A stretch of DNA of 64,000 bases, taken from positions 43,205 through 107,204 of the forward strand of contig LUUF01000103.1 in the NCBI GenBank assembly GCA_001644045.1, read 5' to 3'. Positions 16,341 through 25,544 of this stretch are shown here, in pieces. The translations under genes were made by a program, and so were the position numbers. The first letter of the stretch is position 1. The number at the start of each line of letters is the position of its first letter. This DNA comes from Methylomonas methanica (lineage in GTDB: Bacteria > Pseudomonadota > Gammaproteobacteria > Methylococcales > Methylomonadaceae). The notes beneath the pieces were generated by a model. It had not been told where the DNA came from, searched no databases, and saw only the letters and a program-made list of their open reading frames with translations.

Positions 16341-17939
16341 TCAGGCTGGACTCGCCACCCTCATCAGTTTGGGCGTGATCGCCTCTTGATAAGCTATCCC
16401 GGGCGACTCCAGACTGAATCCATGCAGTTCCACGTCGATATTGCGATCGGGCGCCGCTTGCAGAAAATCGTCAATAGTCTCCAGAATATCGTGATCGATA
16501 AACAGGGCTTTGCCGCCGTCGATGATCAATTCGCTATCGTCGGCGATACTGCCTAGATAATTGCGAAGCAAGGCTTTGTTTAAAAAAGACACGTCCTTGT
16601 GCAGCCTCAGCAAGTAGTTGGACCCATGCTGGGTTAAGGTGATAGCAGCATGGAAATTGGCCCGCAATACGAAAAAAATACCGCAGACCATTCCTATCGC
16701 GATACCTTCCAGTAAATCGGTAAACAGAATCGAGAACACCGTGATCACAAACGGCACAAACTGATTCAGACCTTTTTTGTAGAACTCGAAAAACATGGCG
16801 GGTTTGGCCAGCTTATAGCCGGTTTGCAGCAAAATTGCCGCCAGACAGGCCAGCGGAATCATGTTTAGAAAATGGGCAAAAAACAATACGCTGATCAGCA
16901 ACAGCACCCCATGGAAGAAACAGGAGAGCCGGGTTTGACCGCCAGCATTGATGTTGGCCGAACTCCGCACGATCACGGCGGTGATCGGCAAGCCGCCCAT
17001 CAAACCGCTGAGCAGATTACCCAAGCCCTGGGCTTTCAATTCGCGGTTGGTCGGCGAAACGCGTTTATGCGGATCCAGCTTATCCACCGCTTCTACGCTT
17101 AATAAGGTTTCCAAACTGGCTATAATAGCCAGAGTCAGCGCGATGCTGTAAATCTTGGGATTGCCGAGATAGCTGAAATCAGGCAAGCGCAACTGGTTGA
17201 CGAAGTTGCTGGTGGAGCCAAGCTCCGGCAAAGACACCAGGTACTTTACGCCGATAGACCATTCCGGGGCCGACGCCAGCGCCCAGGCATTGAATGACAC
17301 GCCCCAAATCACCGCCAATAGCGGACCGGGAATCATCCGTAATACGTTAAATCGTTTGATGAACGCACTTTCCCAAAAAATCAGGATCAACAAGGCCACG
17401 CAAGCCACCAGGGTCGCTCCGGGCGAAATGCCGTGCAGGGAGTGGGTAAACTCAATGAAGCTGGACCCGGCGGTATCCGGCATATAACTCTCGTCCGCCG
17501 CGTAGCCCTCATCGTAACCTGTCGCATGCGGCGTTTGTTTGATGATCAGAATCATGCCGATAGCCGCCAACATGCCTTTAATCACCGCGGTTGGGAAAAA
17601 CGCGGCAATCATCCCGGCCCTGACGAAGCCGAATAGGATTTGGAAAATCCCGGCAAACATCAAACTCAATAAAAACGCCTTGAAATTGCCCAGGGTTTCG
17701 ATGGCATTGAACACGATGACAGTCAGGCCGGCGGCCGGACCGGAGACGCTGAGCTGCGAACCGCTGCACCAGGACACGACGATGCCGCCGAGCATGCCGG
17801 CAATAACGCCGGCGAACAACGGCGCGCCGGAAGCCAACGCGACTCCCAGACACAAGGGCAAGGCCACCAGAAATACCACGATGCTGGCTGAAAAATCCTG
17901 ACGTAAATGTTTCAGGTAATAATTTAATTGCATTTTCAT
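16341..17939 (-). CDS. SulP family anion transporter (bicarbonate candidate)
   Basis: A 532-residue SulP/SLC26 transporter with about 11-14 hydrophobic segments. The family start LKHLRQDFSASIVVFLVALPLCLGVALASG is well conserved (read in pieces, residues 10-39), as is SVSGPAAGLTVIV. Residues ~440-520 form a STAS-like cytoplasmic domain (ELIIDGGKALFIDHDILETIDDFL). SulP members move sulfate or, as in BicA, bicarbonate. The adjoining beta-carbonic anhydrase, 30 bases upstream on the same strand, argues for bicarbonate/CO2 here. CGGAGA precedes the ATG by 7 bases. Confidence 0.88.
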   Translation of the reverse strand: MKMQLNYYLKHLRQDFSASIVVFLVALPLCLGVALASGAPLFAGVIAGMLGGIVVSWCSGSQLSVSGPAAGLTVIVFNAIETLGNFKAFLLSLMFAGIFQILFGFVRAGMIAAFFPTAVIKGMLAAIGMILIIKQTPHATGYDEGYAADESYMPDTAGSSFIEFTHSLHGISPGATLVACVALLILIFWESAFIKRFNVLRMIPGPLLAVIWGVSFNAWALASAPEWSIGVKYLVSLPELGSTSNFVNQLRLPDFSYLGNPKIYSIALTLAIIASLETLLSVEAVDKLDPHKRVSPTNRELKAQGLGNLLSGLMGGLPITAVIVRSSANINAGGQTRLSCFFHGVLLLISVLFFAHFLNMIPLACLAAILLQTGYKLAKPAMFFEFYKKGLNQFVPFVITVFSILFTDLLEGIAIGMVCGIFFVLRANFHAAITLTQHGSNYLLRLHKDVSFLNKALLRNYLGSIADDSELIIDGGKALFIDHDILETIDDFLQAAPDRNIDVELHGFSLESPGIAYQEAITPKLMRVASPA

Positions 17940-17969
17940 GGACGGTCTCCGTGCGGATAACTGGGAGCC

Positions 17970-18602
17970 TTAATGGGCGTATTGGTAGATGTCGTGAATC
18001 GGCGCCGTGTCGTCGATGTGTATCAATTCATTCAGCAAACCGTCATGCAAGCCGTAAACCCAGCCGCGCAAACTGATCTTTTGGCCGGACATCCAGGCCG
18101 ATTGCACGATGGAGGTGTGAGCCAGACGTTGAACTTGTTCGATCACATTCCATTCGATCAATCTGTTGGCTTTATTTTCGGGTTGCAGGTTATCCAGTTC
18201 GTCTTGATGCAAACGATAAACGTCCTTGATGTGCGTCAACCACTTATTAGCAATGGCCAGATCACCGCGCTGCTGCCGCAAGGCCGCTTCCACGCCGCCG
18301 CAGCCGTAATGGCCGCAGACGATCACATGCTTTACTTTCAATGCGTTAATCGCGTACTGCAGCACGCTTAACCCGTTGAAATCGGTGGTGATGACTTGAT
18401 TGGCGATATTGCGATGCACGAATATTTCGCCGGGTTGGGCATGTACGATGGTGTCGACCGGTACGCGGCTATCCGAACAGCCTATCCATAAAAATTCCGG
18501 ATGTTGCTCCTTGGCCATATTCACGAAGTAATCCGGTTGTTTGCCGGTCATGGCTTCCGACCAGGCTTTGTTTTCCAGCAGTAATTTATTGGGCGTCTGC
18601 AT
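17970..18602 (-). CDS. can: Beta-class carbonic anhydrase
   Basis: A 210-residue beta-carbonic anhydrase interconverting CO2 and bicarbonate. Zinc ligands are Cys42 (in IGCSDSRVP), His98 and Cys101 (in CGHYGCGG), with the Asp44-Arg46 catalytic pair. Its length matches Can of enteric bacteria. GAGGAGGGG lies just upstream of the ATG. It is followed at 30 bases by the SulP gene, suggesting an operon for inorganic carbon supply, which serine-cycle or pyruvate-carboxylating methylotrophs need for anaplerosis. Confidence 0.94.
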   Translation of the reverse strand: MQTPNKLLLENKAWSEAMTGKQPDYFVNMAKEQHPEFLWIGCSDSRVPVDTIVHAQPGEIFVHRNIANQVITTDFNGLSVLQYAINALKVKHVIVCGHYGCGGVEAALRQQRGDLAIANKWLTHIKDVYRLHQDELDNLQPENKANRLIEWNVIEQVQRLAHTSIVQSAWMSGQKISLRGWVYGLHDGLLNELIHIDDTAPIHDIYQYAH

Positions 18603-18703
18603 AAACCCCTCCTCTTGAGTCGTCGCAATGTAAACGATGCGATTCTTAGGCGTCGCACTTGAGCAACCGGTATAGACATGGATCTTGCCAGCGCCGAACT
18701 AAT

Positions 18704-18753
18704 AATAGCGAATCGAAATTTTTAAGCAAGCAATAAAGTTTCGAATCGCTATT
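18704..18753. repeat. Imperfect 15-bp inverted repeat between SDR and can
   Basis: AATAGCGAATCGAAA (18704-18718) and TTTCGAATCGCTATT (18739-18753) pair with a single mismatch across a 20-base loop. On the minus strand it follows the SDR gene and precedes can. It could end SDR transcription or bind a regulator of can; neither is decided by sequence. Confidence 0.5.
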
Positions 18754-18869
18754 TAGTGACGCCGACATAGAGCCAAGCAAGGGTGACGCACACTGCTTAC
18801 AGCAGAGCAAACAGTGCGCGAAGGACAATCAGGATGATTTAGGGATGTGAAAAACTTAGAACCTTAGTT

Positions 18870-19565
18870 TTACCAGGGCAGCGCCGAACCGTCGTACTTA
18901 ACAAAACTACCGGTATCGGCCAGGCTGAAATTGTCGATCACCTTACGCATGCCGGATACGCTTTCCTCTGCGTCGATCAAGCCGTTCGGTCCGCCCATAT
19001 CGGTTCTGACCCAGCCCGGATGCAGAATCAACACGCCCACCGCTGTTGGCCGCAAATCAATGGACAGGCTTTTCAATGCCGCATTCAGACCGGCCTTGCT
19101 GGAGCGATACAGGATGCTGCCCCCGCTGGTATTGTCGGTCATGCTGCCCATCAAACTGCTCAAGGCCACGATCAAGCGTTTGTCGCTGCGCTGCACATGG
19201 GGCAAAAATGCTTCGGCTAATTTGAGTGGCGCCAGCACATTGACCGCCAGCACACGCGCCCAGGTTTGGTAGTCCAGTTGTCCAAAACCGCGACCGGCTT
19301 GATCGCCGTAAACGCCGGCATTGTTCAGCAATACATCGATTTTGCGGTGGGATAGCTTGGTTGCCAATGCATCGATTTGATTGAAATCCGCTACATCCAG
19401 CGTCTCGATCTGAATCTGCGGATATTGTTTGGCAAGCGCGGCCAATTGCTCGGCCTTGACCGGGTTACGGCAGGCCGCGATGACCTGATTCCCGGCGGCG
19501 GCATATTGCCGGCAAAACTCCAAACCCAAGCCGCGATTGGCACCGGTGATTAAAACAGTTTGCAT
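18870..19565 (-). CDS. SDR family oxidoreductase
   Basis: A 231-residue short-chain dehydrogenase. The NAD(P)-binding motif is TGANRGLG at residues 7-14, LNNAGVYG near 83 corresponds to the NNAG motif, and the active site shows Ser (SSLMGS) with YRSSKAGLN carrying Tyr and Lys. It resembles the C-factor/sniffer-like carbonyl reductase group. Substrate unknown. GGAGA lies 7 bases before the ATG. Confidence 0.87.
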   Translation of the reverse strand: MQTVLITGANRGLGLEFCRQYAAAGNQVIAACRNPVKAEQLAALAKQYPQIQIETLDVADFNQIDALATKLSHRKIDVLLNNAGVYGDQAGRGFGQLDYQTWARVLAVNVLAPLKLAEAFLPHVQRSDKRLIVALSSLMGSMTDNTSGGSILYRSSKAGLNAALKSLSIDLRPTAVGVLILHPGWVRTDMGGPNGLIDAEESVSGMRKVIDNFSLADTGSFVKYDGSALPW

Positions 19566-19721
19566 CGTTACGTCTCCAAACGAGTGATTAAAAAAATCAG
19601 AAAGCTTATGCGGTTTGCTGAGGCGTTTACCGCAATCTTGATAAGTAATTGCCGATTGAACTATTCGTATTTAGCCATGCCTCACCGACACAGTTTTAGC
19701 ATGAAATTCCGGGAGGCTACT

Positions 19722-19922
19722 ATGCAAATGCAGTCAGTTAAATCCAGCACTATCGACGTGATCGGCTACGACGAACAAACCCATAAATTGCGGGTGTCGT
19801 TCAAAGACCAACAAGCTCAGGATTTTTGCCACGTGCCCGAACACCTGTTCGCCGCTTTTCTCAACGCCCGCTCCAAAAACCGGTTTTACAAGCGCCATCT
19901 ACAGAACTTGTTTCCTTGCTAA
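19722..19922 (+). CDS. KTSC domain small protein
   Basis: A 66-residue protein that is essentially one KTSC domain: VKSSTIDVIGYDEQTHKLRVSFK, then FCHVPEHLFAAFLNA and the C-terminal FYKRHLQNLF. KTSC stands alone or is fused to lysyl-tRNA-synthetase-like proteins; its role is unknown, with nucleic-acid association proposed. The ATG at 19722 is chosen because GGGAGG lies 6 bases upstream and the domain starts immediately; an open frame extends further upstream but lacks similarity. Confidence 0.8.
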   Translation: MQMQSVKSSTIDVIGYDEQTHKLRVSFKDQQAQDFCHVPEHLFAAFLNARSKNRFYKRHLQNLFPC

Positions 19923-19962
19923 GAGATACCGAATCAACGCCTTGAAGCGGCGGCAGAAGCAA

Positions 19963-20847
19963 TTATCCCTGGCGCAACTGCCGATAAAACCGAATCATGC
20001 TCTCGGCGATAGCTTGGTCGGAGCTATACAACACGCCGCAATGATTCATAAACGTCGAGCCGTCCGGATTTAATACCAGCGCATTACCGTGAATATCGCT
20101 GACCGGCGCGCCGGCTTCCCGGAACAAACAAGCAGTGGCCGCGTAATCCCAGACGCTGCCGCCGCCCTTCTCCGGCTTGGGAAATTTAAAATAACACGCC
20201 GGCGCCTTCGTCAGCGCCTGACAAGCATTTAGCGCCGCGCCGCCTTGCAAACGCAGATTGGCGCCGGCATAGCCCAACTCGACGGCAATGCGTTCCAGTT
20301 CTACCTGCGTAGCGTGATACAAAGGATCTTGGGCAAAGCTTTTATCGGTGATGAAAGTCAACGTTTGCGTCGGCGTTGCCGACTTAAACCCTTGTTGGTT
20401 TTGCCAAGCGCCTTGATCCTTAATCGCGCGATAAAGCGTTTGAGTCAAGGGATCGTAAACCACGCCGATCAGCGCTTGCCCGGCGCGCGACACCAGGGCG
20501 ATGGACACCGAATAACCCGGCACGCCTTCGATAAAAGGCAAGGTGCCGTCCAAAGGATCGATGCACCAGAAATAATCCTGTTGCAGACGCGCGCCGTCGT
20601 CTGGACTTTCTTCCGACAATAAAGCCAAATCGTATAGCGCGCAGGTCGGCCGCAAACTTTGCAATATGATGTCCTGACTCAAATGATCGATTTCCGTCAC
20701 CACCTGAGCCGCCAGGCTGGTGCCGCCATCCTTGGTATTAACCGCGACGGCTCGTTGCGCATGGCTGGCAATCAATTGTCCGGCCTGCATCGCCGCCGAA
20801 ATGGCGCATTGACCAAGTAAATACAGATCGTCCGTCGACAAGCGCAT
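19963..20847 (-). CDS. Inositol monophosphatase family phosphatase (CysQ-like)
   Basis: A 294-residue Mg-dependent phosphatase of the IMPase/FBPase superfamily. It has the motif WCIDPLDGTLPFIEGVPGYS (metal ligands DPLDGT), an upstream LLSEESPDD that supplies the first metal glutamate, and a C-terminal VWDYAATACLFREAG. These also fit 3'(2'),5'-bisphosphate nucleotidase (CysQ); sequence alone does not separate the two. The start at 20847 has AGGAG 6 bases upstream; a TTG 30 bases earlier is less likely. The neighbouring kinase on the same strand ends 16 bases upstream, so the two may be co-transcribed. Confidence 0.82.
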   Translation of the reverse strand: MRLSTDDLYLLGQCAISAAMQAGQLIASHAQRAVAVNTKDGGTSLAAQVVTEIDHLSQDIILQSLRPTCALYDLALLSEESPDDGARLQQDYFWCIDPLDGTLPFIEGVPGYSVSIALVSRAGQALIGVVYDPLTQTLYRAIKDQGAWQNQQGFKSATPTQTLTFITDKSFAQDPLYHATQVELERIAVELGYAGANLRLQGGAALNACQALTKAPACYFKFPKPEKGGGSVWDYAATACLFREAGAPVSDIHGNALVLNPDGSTFMNHCGVLYSSDQAIAESMIRFYRQLRQG

Positions 20848-20863
20848 CGGTTCTCCTGGGGGT

Positions 20864-21835
20864 TTATAATTGGGCAATAACTTGCCGCGCCAGCCGTTCG
20901 CTATAGCTGTTGGGCGACCAATAGCCGGGGCTCCAGCCTTTTAAAAAGCGGTGAAAATCGGTCCAGGCCACTGGATACAACGCCCGCCAATCTTGCTCGA
21001 CGGCATCGGCACCGACGGGTTTTTGTTTACGCCGCAACGCCTGTTGCAAAGCCTGAAAATAAATATCCAGCAATTCGCTCTCCCTGTGCTGGCACTCGTC
21101 CTGGCCTAAACAGCTATCGATAAAATACGCGACATCCTTGATTCCGCAACCGCCGCCGACGTATTGAAAATCCACCGCCGCGACCCGGCTGCCGTCCGCC
21201 GAAAAACAAAAATTGGCCAATTTGGCGTCGCCATGCACGAAGGTTTGGTAAGGCGTATCGCGCAGTTTTTGATCGATCGCCAGCGCGGCATTTTTCAAGG
21301 CAATATCCTGCAAGGCATCCAATTCGTTGGGCCGGGTCTGCAGATGCCAATAGGTGCCGGTGGGCCACAAACCCGTGGGCTTTTCGCCGATAAACGTGGC
21401 ATGAAAATTTGCCAGCCAATGCAGGCAAGTGCGTATCTCCCGTTCGCCGGCCCGCGAGCGGCGTTGCGGAAATCCCGCTGGATGCAGGTCTTCCAGCACC
21501 AGCACTATATCTTCTCCGAACATCTCGAATGCCAGACAAGCCGGCACGCGACAATCCGCGTCGCAATGTCTAGCCCAACTTTGATACCAGGCTGTCTCAA
21601 TCCGATAAGAACGTACTTTACGCCGATGCGACAAATCTTCATTGGAACCCGGCGTTTGCAGGCTTTGCGCAGACAGTTTCACGTGTTTGACGATCACGCT
21701 AGCACTGTCGCAGCCGCTTAAGCCATAGCGCAAGATATACCCGTAGCCGCTCCACAGGCTTTGAATGGTTTCAAGTTGAAACGCATCATTAGCGCCGGTG
21801 GCTTCAAGCACGAGGTCGTGTATGGTGTTTTGCAT
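20864..21835 (-). CDS. Choline/ecdysteroid-kinase-like phosphotransferase
   Basis: About 323 residues from the ATG at 21835. It has the protein-kinase-like fold of APH/choline kinases: catalytic loop [13 protein letters not shown] and metal-binding [19 protein letters not shown], with an N-lobe VIVKHVKL (phosphate-binding lysine) and DIVLVLEDL hinge. It is closest to the EcKinase (ecdysteroid kinase-like) group. The substrate is unknown, presumably a small hydroxylated or amino compound. An upstream in-frame extension to 22036 would run into the divergent threonine aldolase gene and is rejected. Confidence 0.75.
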   Translation of the reverse strand: MQNTIHDLVLEATGANDAFQLETIQSLWSGYGYILRYGLSGCDSASVIVKHVKLSAQSLQTPGSNEDLSHRRKVRSYRIETAWYQSWARHCDADCRVPACLAFEMFGEDIVLVLEDLHPAGFPQRRSRAGEREIRTCLHWLANFHATFIGEKPTGLWPTGTYWHLQTRPNELDALQDIALKNAALAIDQKLRDTPYQTFVHGDAKLANFCFSADGSRVAAVDFQYVGGGCGIKDVAYFIDSCLGQDECQHRESELLDIYFQALQQALRRKQKPVGADAVEQDWRALYPVAWTDFHRFLKGWSPGYWSPNSYSERLARQVIAQL

Positions 21836-21992
21836 AGGGGTAGTAAGTGCCTCAAGAATCGCTATTTTCCGGGAATACGCCGAACGAAAGCCAGGCTTAC
21901 GTGTCGGATTGCGGTATCGTTGGTATAGTTCATACCGTGCATAGCTAACGCAGACCGCCAACACAATAAACATTACAGCCATGATACCGACC

Positions 21993-23042
21993 ATGAATTT
22001 TGCATCCGATAATTGGGCTGGCGCGCACCCCGCCATCTCGCAAAGCTTGTTGACAGCCTCGGCGGGATTTTCGGAACCCTATGGCGCCAGCGCACTGGAT
22101 CGCAAAATCGAGCGCCAGTTTAACGAGCTATTCGAACGCGAAGTAGCGGTATTTTTCGTCAGCACCGGCACGGCGGCCAATTCGCTGGCACTGGCCGCCG
22201 TCAACCGTCCGGGCGGCGTATCGTTTTGTCACCGCGAAGCGCACATGTTGGAAGACGAATGCGGCGCGCCGGAGTTTTTTACTCACGGCGCACGGCTGGC
22301 GCCGGTGGACGGCTACAACGGGAAAATAGATCCCGACAATCTAAAAGCGGAAATCGAACGTTTTCCGCCCAATTTTGTGCATGCCGGTCAACCCATGGCC
22401 ATTTCCATCACGCAAGCGACCGAAATCGGCACGCTGTACCAGCCCGAGGAAATCGCCGCTATTGCGGACATTGCCCAAAGGTACCAACTACCCTTACATA
22501 TGGACGGCGCACGTTTTGCCAACGCACTGACAGCACTGCAACTAACCCCTGCGGAAATGAGCTGGAAACTGGGAGTGGATATTGTGTCTTTCGGCGCCAC
22601 CAAAAACGGCTGCTGGTGCGCGGAAGCGTTGGTGTTTATGAATCCGGCACAGGCTAAAGATTTGCCGTTTATCCGCAAACGCGCCGCGCAGCTGATGTCT
22701 AAAAGCCGGTTTATCGCCTGTCAGTTCGAAGCGTATTTGGACGACGGACTTTGGCTGGAGCTGGCCCGCCACGCCAACGCGATGGCGGCGCGTTTGCAAA
22801 ACGGCATTGCCAACTCGAAACATACCCGACTGGCCTGGCACGCGGAAGCCAATGAAGTGTTTGCCGTGTTAGACCAAGCGCATGCCGACCGTCTGCAACA
22901 GCAAGGAGCAGTGTTTTATCCCTGGAATCCACCGCGCGCGAATCCTGATCTGGTGGCTGACCGGGAAGTGTTGGTACGCTTGGTCACCAGCTTTGCGACG
23001 CAGGCGGAGCAAGTCGATGCCTTTACCGAGCTTTTGGGCTGA
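21993..23042 (+). CDS. ltaE: Threonine aldolase family PLP enzyme
   Basis: A 349-residue fold-type I PLP enzyme of the beta-eliminating lyase/threonine aldolase family. It starts [15 protein letters not shown], with [15 protein letters not shown] binding the cofactor phosphate, [12 protein letters not shown] (PLP-ring Asp) and [11 protein letters not shown] carrying the Schiff-base lysine. It cleaves L-threonine or allo-threonine to glycine and acetaldehyde, a glycine source. An alternative ATG lies at 21981. Divergent from the kinase gene. Confidence 0.85.
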   Translation: MNFASDNWAGAHPAISQSLLTASAGFSEPYGASALDRKIERQFNELFEREVAVFFVSTGTAANSLALAAVNRPGGVSFCHREAHMLEDECGAPEFFTHGARLAPVDGYNGKIDPDNLKAEIERFPPNFVHAGQPMAISITQATEIGTLYQPEEIAAIADIAQRYQLPLHMDGARFANALTALQLTPAEMSWKLGVDIVSFGATKNGCWCAEALVFMNPAQAKDLPFIRKRAAQLMSKSRFIACQFEAYLDDGLWLELARHANAMAARLQNGIANSKHTRLAWHAEANEVFAVLDQAHADRLQQQGAVFYPWNPPRANPDLVADREVLVRLVTSFATQAEQVDAFTELLG

Positions 23043-23125
23043 GGGCAACCGATTTTGCCTTTCCATCGTCCCAAACTCCCAGCCGCCATTTGCCGGTTAG
23101 CAAGACGGCAGACCGATTGCAATAC

Positions 23126-24997
23126 ATGACCGTATCTCCCGCCCCAACAGAGTTGAAGCGGCGCAGCTCATGGTTGCGCACGGTTGCTATTACGCTGCTG
23201 GTGCTTGTGTTGTTTTGCCTGGCCCTATGGTGGCAGCGTTCGGTTTTAGTAGAGTTGCTATTGCAACAGGCGCTGAAACAAAGCGCGCTCAGCTCACCCT
23301 CGCTATCGGGGCTATCGTTTGACTCCAAGCATGCCAAGCTGACGGAAATCAGCTTTGGCCTGGCGACGCCGGTCGGCGACTTAACGGTTGCGATGCAGGA
23401 CGTCGCAACCGATTACGATCTGGAAAAGCGAACCATCCACAACGTCAGCATCGGCCACGCCGCGTTGAAACTTAAATACCGGCCCGCCGCCCAATCCGCA
23501 AGCAACACTGCGGAAAACGGCCCCATCAGTTTACCGCTAGACCGATTGAGCATCGCGAGACTGGAAATTGACATCGACACGCCTTGGGGCTTGAGTAGCT
23601 TCGCCGGTCAAGCGGACATTACGCACGGCGCGGCGGATGCCGTCGAGGCAAGGTTTCAGGATGCCCGACAATCCATTCACCTAAAAATCGATCCCGGTTT
23701 TAGCGCAGCCAAACTCAACGTCCAACGGCTACCGAGCGGCAGTATACTCGAACTGAATGCCAGACAACTGGATGGCCCCGCCAAGCAAATCAAGCTAAAT
23801 GCCGGCGCACTTTCGCTGATCGAGTGGTTTAACAGCAGCTTGCTGATACCGCAAACTTTGCGGGCAAAAACCCAGTCATACGACTTATCCAAATTAAGCC
23901 CGCTACTAAGCGCCACACAGTTGAGTGCAAGCGCCAAAACGCCGGACAACTTTGCCACGCTGCAAGCTGACGTAGCTCTGCAGCGAAATAAACAGTCACT
24001 GGTTGCTATCGATTTGTCGATGACGAACAAGCAGACAATCGATATGAACGGCCACCTGGACATAGCTGCCAGCGAGGCATTCGATTTGATCAAGCCCTGG
24101 TTACCGGCCATCGCGGCCAGTTGGACGGTTGCCGGCGGCAAGGTGGGAGGGAACCTGCAAATGCACAAGCTAAGTAATCAAGATACTTCCGGAACGGCGC
24201 ATTTGACTATTACGGATTTGGCCTTGACGGCCGGTGCGGCGAAAATCGAGAACGGCAACATCGGGCTGAATATACCGGAGTTGGCGGATCGCACGGTGGA
24301 CTTGACCGTCGAAGTGCCGACGTTGGGATTGGGTAAGGATTTGATAGCGCATAATCTTAGTGTCAAGGCCATCTATCTCGATCAGGAACTGACACTAAGC
24401 CAAGCCAAGCTGGCACTATTCGGCGGCACGATGGAATTGATGCCGGACAAAATCCGGCTGGAGCAAACGCCGATACTGTTGACCTTACGACTGCATGAAG
24501 TCGATCTGTCGCAACTTTTGACTAGCCTGCATTACCCGAATATTTCCGGAACCGGTTCGATAGCCGGCGAACTGCCGTTGCAGCTATCGGCGGGGACCAT
24601 AGACGTGCAAGACGGCAGCCTCAGCGGCACGCAGCCGGGTGTGTTACGCTATGTCGGACCGGCCGATAATCAGAATATTGCCTTTAAGGCGCTACGCAAC
24701 CTGGTTTACCAACATTTGCAAGCCAAGGTAAATTATCGGCCGAACGGCGAATATCATTTGGGCTTACGCCTGGAAGGCAGTAACCCGGAAGTATTATCCG
24801 GCCATCCGCTGGCCTTCAACCTGAATATCAGCGGCCAACTTCCCGAGCTCTTGCAAAAAGGTATTTTAGCCGGGGATTTGGAACGGACCATTCTGGAGCA
24901 GGCCATCGCCAAACCGGCTGATGTTGAGAAATCGCCGAAGCCCCCAAGCGGGGATCAACAACCCAAACCGCCGCCGGCGGACCGGAGGAATCAATGA
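23126..24997 (+). CDS. ydbH: YdbH-family AsmA-like intermembrane phospholipid transport protein
   Basis: About 623 residues. One N-terminal transmembrane helix (LRTVAITLLVLVLFCLALWW) is followed by a long periplasmic beta-rich region typical of AsmA-like lipid-transfer proteins. Repeating hydrophobic beta strands include LTLSQAKLALFGGTMEL and LTLRLHEVDLSQLL, and the end is Pro-rich. In E. coli YdbH works with the lipoprotein YnbE as a bridge for phospholipid flow to the outer membrane, with YdbL as chaperone; the same gene order follows here. The frame is open from a TTG at 23090; I prefer the ATG at 23126. The stop overlaps the next start by ATGA. Confidence 0.85.
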   Translation: MTVSPAPTELKRRSSWLRTVAITLLVLVLFCLALWWQRSVLVELLLQQALKQSALSSPSLSGLSFDSKHAKLTEISFGLATPVGDLTVAMQDVATDYDLEKRTIHNVSIGHAALKLKYRPAAQSASNTAENGPISLPLDRLSIARLEIDIDTPWGLSSFAGQADITHGAADAVEARFQDARQSIHLKIDPGFSAAKLNVQRLPSGSILELNARQLDGPAKQIKLNAGALSLIEWFNSSLLIPQTLRAKTQSYDLSKLSPLLSATQLSASAKTPDNFATLQADVALQRNKQSLVAIDLSMTNKQTIDMNGHLDIAASEAFDLIKPWLPAIAASWTVAGGKVGGNLQMHKLSNQDTSGTAHLTITDLALTAGAAKIENGNIGLNIPELADRTVDLTVEVPTLGLGKDLIAHNLSVKAIYLDQELTLSQAKLALFGGTMELMPDKIRLEQTPILLTLRLHEVDLSQLLTSLHYPNISGTGSIAGELPLQLSAGTIDVQDGSLSGTQPGVLRYVGPADNQNIAFKALRNLVYQHLQAKVNYRPNGEYHLGLRLEGSNPEVLSGHPLAFNLNISGQLPELLQKGILAGDLERTILEQAIAKPADVEKSPKPPSGDQQPKPPPADRRNQ

Positions 24998-25191
24998 ACT
25001 GGAAAGCTGCAAGTAGCGCGGCCATCTTGTGCGGCAGCATCTACCTGACGGGGTGTTCGCCTTCCGTCAGACTGGAAGCGCCGGATAAACCGATCGAAAT
25101 CAATATGAACGTCAAGATCGAGCACGAAATCCGTTTGAAAGTGGAAAAAGACGTAGACGAATTGCTTACCAGCCAGAAAGGCTTGTTTTAA
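24994..25191 (+). CDS. ynbE: YnbE-like small lipoprotein
   Basis: A 65-residue lipoprotein. The signal peptide ends in a lipobox LTGC with acylation at Cys22, followed by SPSVRLEAPDKPIEINMNVKIEH, the conserved strand by which YnbE extends the YdbH beta-groove to the outer membrane. It starts inside the last codons of ydbH (ATGA overlap) and is followed by ydbL 11 bases later. Confidence 0.9.
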   Translation: MNWKAASSAAILCGSIYLTGCSPSVRLEAPDKPIEINMNVKIEHEIRLKVEKDVDELLTSQKGLF

Positions 25192-25202
25192 AGGAGCGAG
25201 TA

Positions 25203-25544
25203 ATGAAAAACAAAAATTTGCTGTCACTTTTGGCGCCGTTGTTTCTAGGCTTATGCCTGATCGCCTTGCCGGTTAACGCAGCCGATCTGGCCCAGGCAAA
25301 ATCGGCAGGGCTGGTGGGCGAACAAATGAACGGTTTCCTGGGTTTGGTTCAACCCGATGCGTCGGCCGAGATACAAGCACTGGTCAAGAGCATCAATGCC
25401 CAACGTCTGGCCGAGTACCAACGCATAGCCGCAAAAAATGGTGTTGCGGTGGAGGAAGTGGGCCGACTGACGGCGCAGAAAGTCATAGGCCAAGCGGCAC
25501 CGGGACAATTTGTCGAGACACCTTCCGGCTGGTCGCAGCGTTAA
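25203..25544 (+). CDS. ydbL: YdbL-family (DUF1318) periplasmic protein
   Basis: A 113-residue protein with a cleavable signal peptide (LFLGLCLIALPVNAA). The mature sequence has the DUF1318 pattern: AKSAGLVGEQMNGFLGLV followed by VKSINAQRLAEYQRIAAKNGVAVEEVGRLTAQK. In E. coli YdbL prevents uncontrolled YdbH-YnbE interaction. AAGGAG is placed 6-7 bases before the ATG. Last gene of the ydbH-ynbE-ydbL operon. Confidence 0.9.
   Translation: MKNKNLLSLLAPLFLGLCLIALPVNAADLAQAKSAGLVGEQMNGFLGLVQPDASAEIQALVKSINAQRLAEYQRIAAKNGVAVEEVGRLTAQKVIGQAAPGQFVETPSGWSQR

Noticed and set aside
18646..18828. 60-codon open frame on the minus strand between can and the SDR
   Set aside because: No ribosome binding site or domain and it runs through the inverted repeat at 18704-18753; likely non-coding.
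21836..22036. Longer N terminus of the EcKinase-like protein with a transmembrane helix
   Set aside because: It would overlap the divergent threonine aldolase start, and family members begin near the later ATG.
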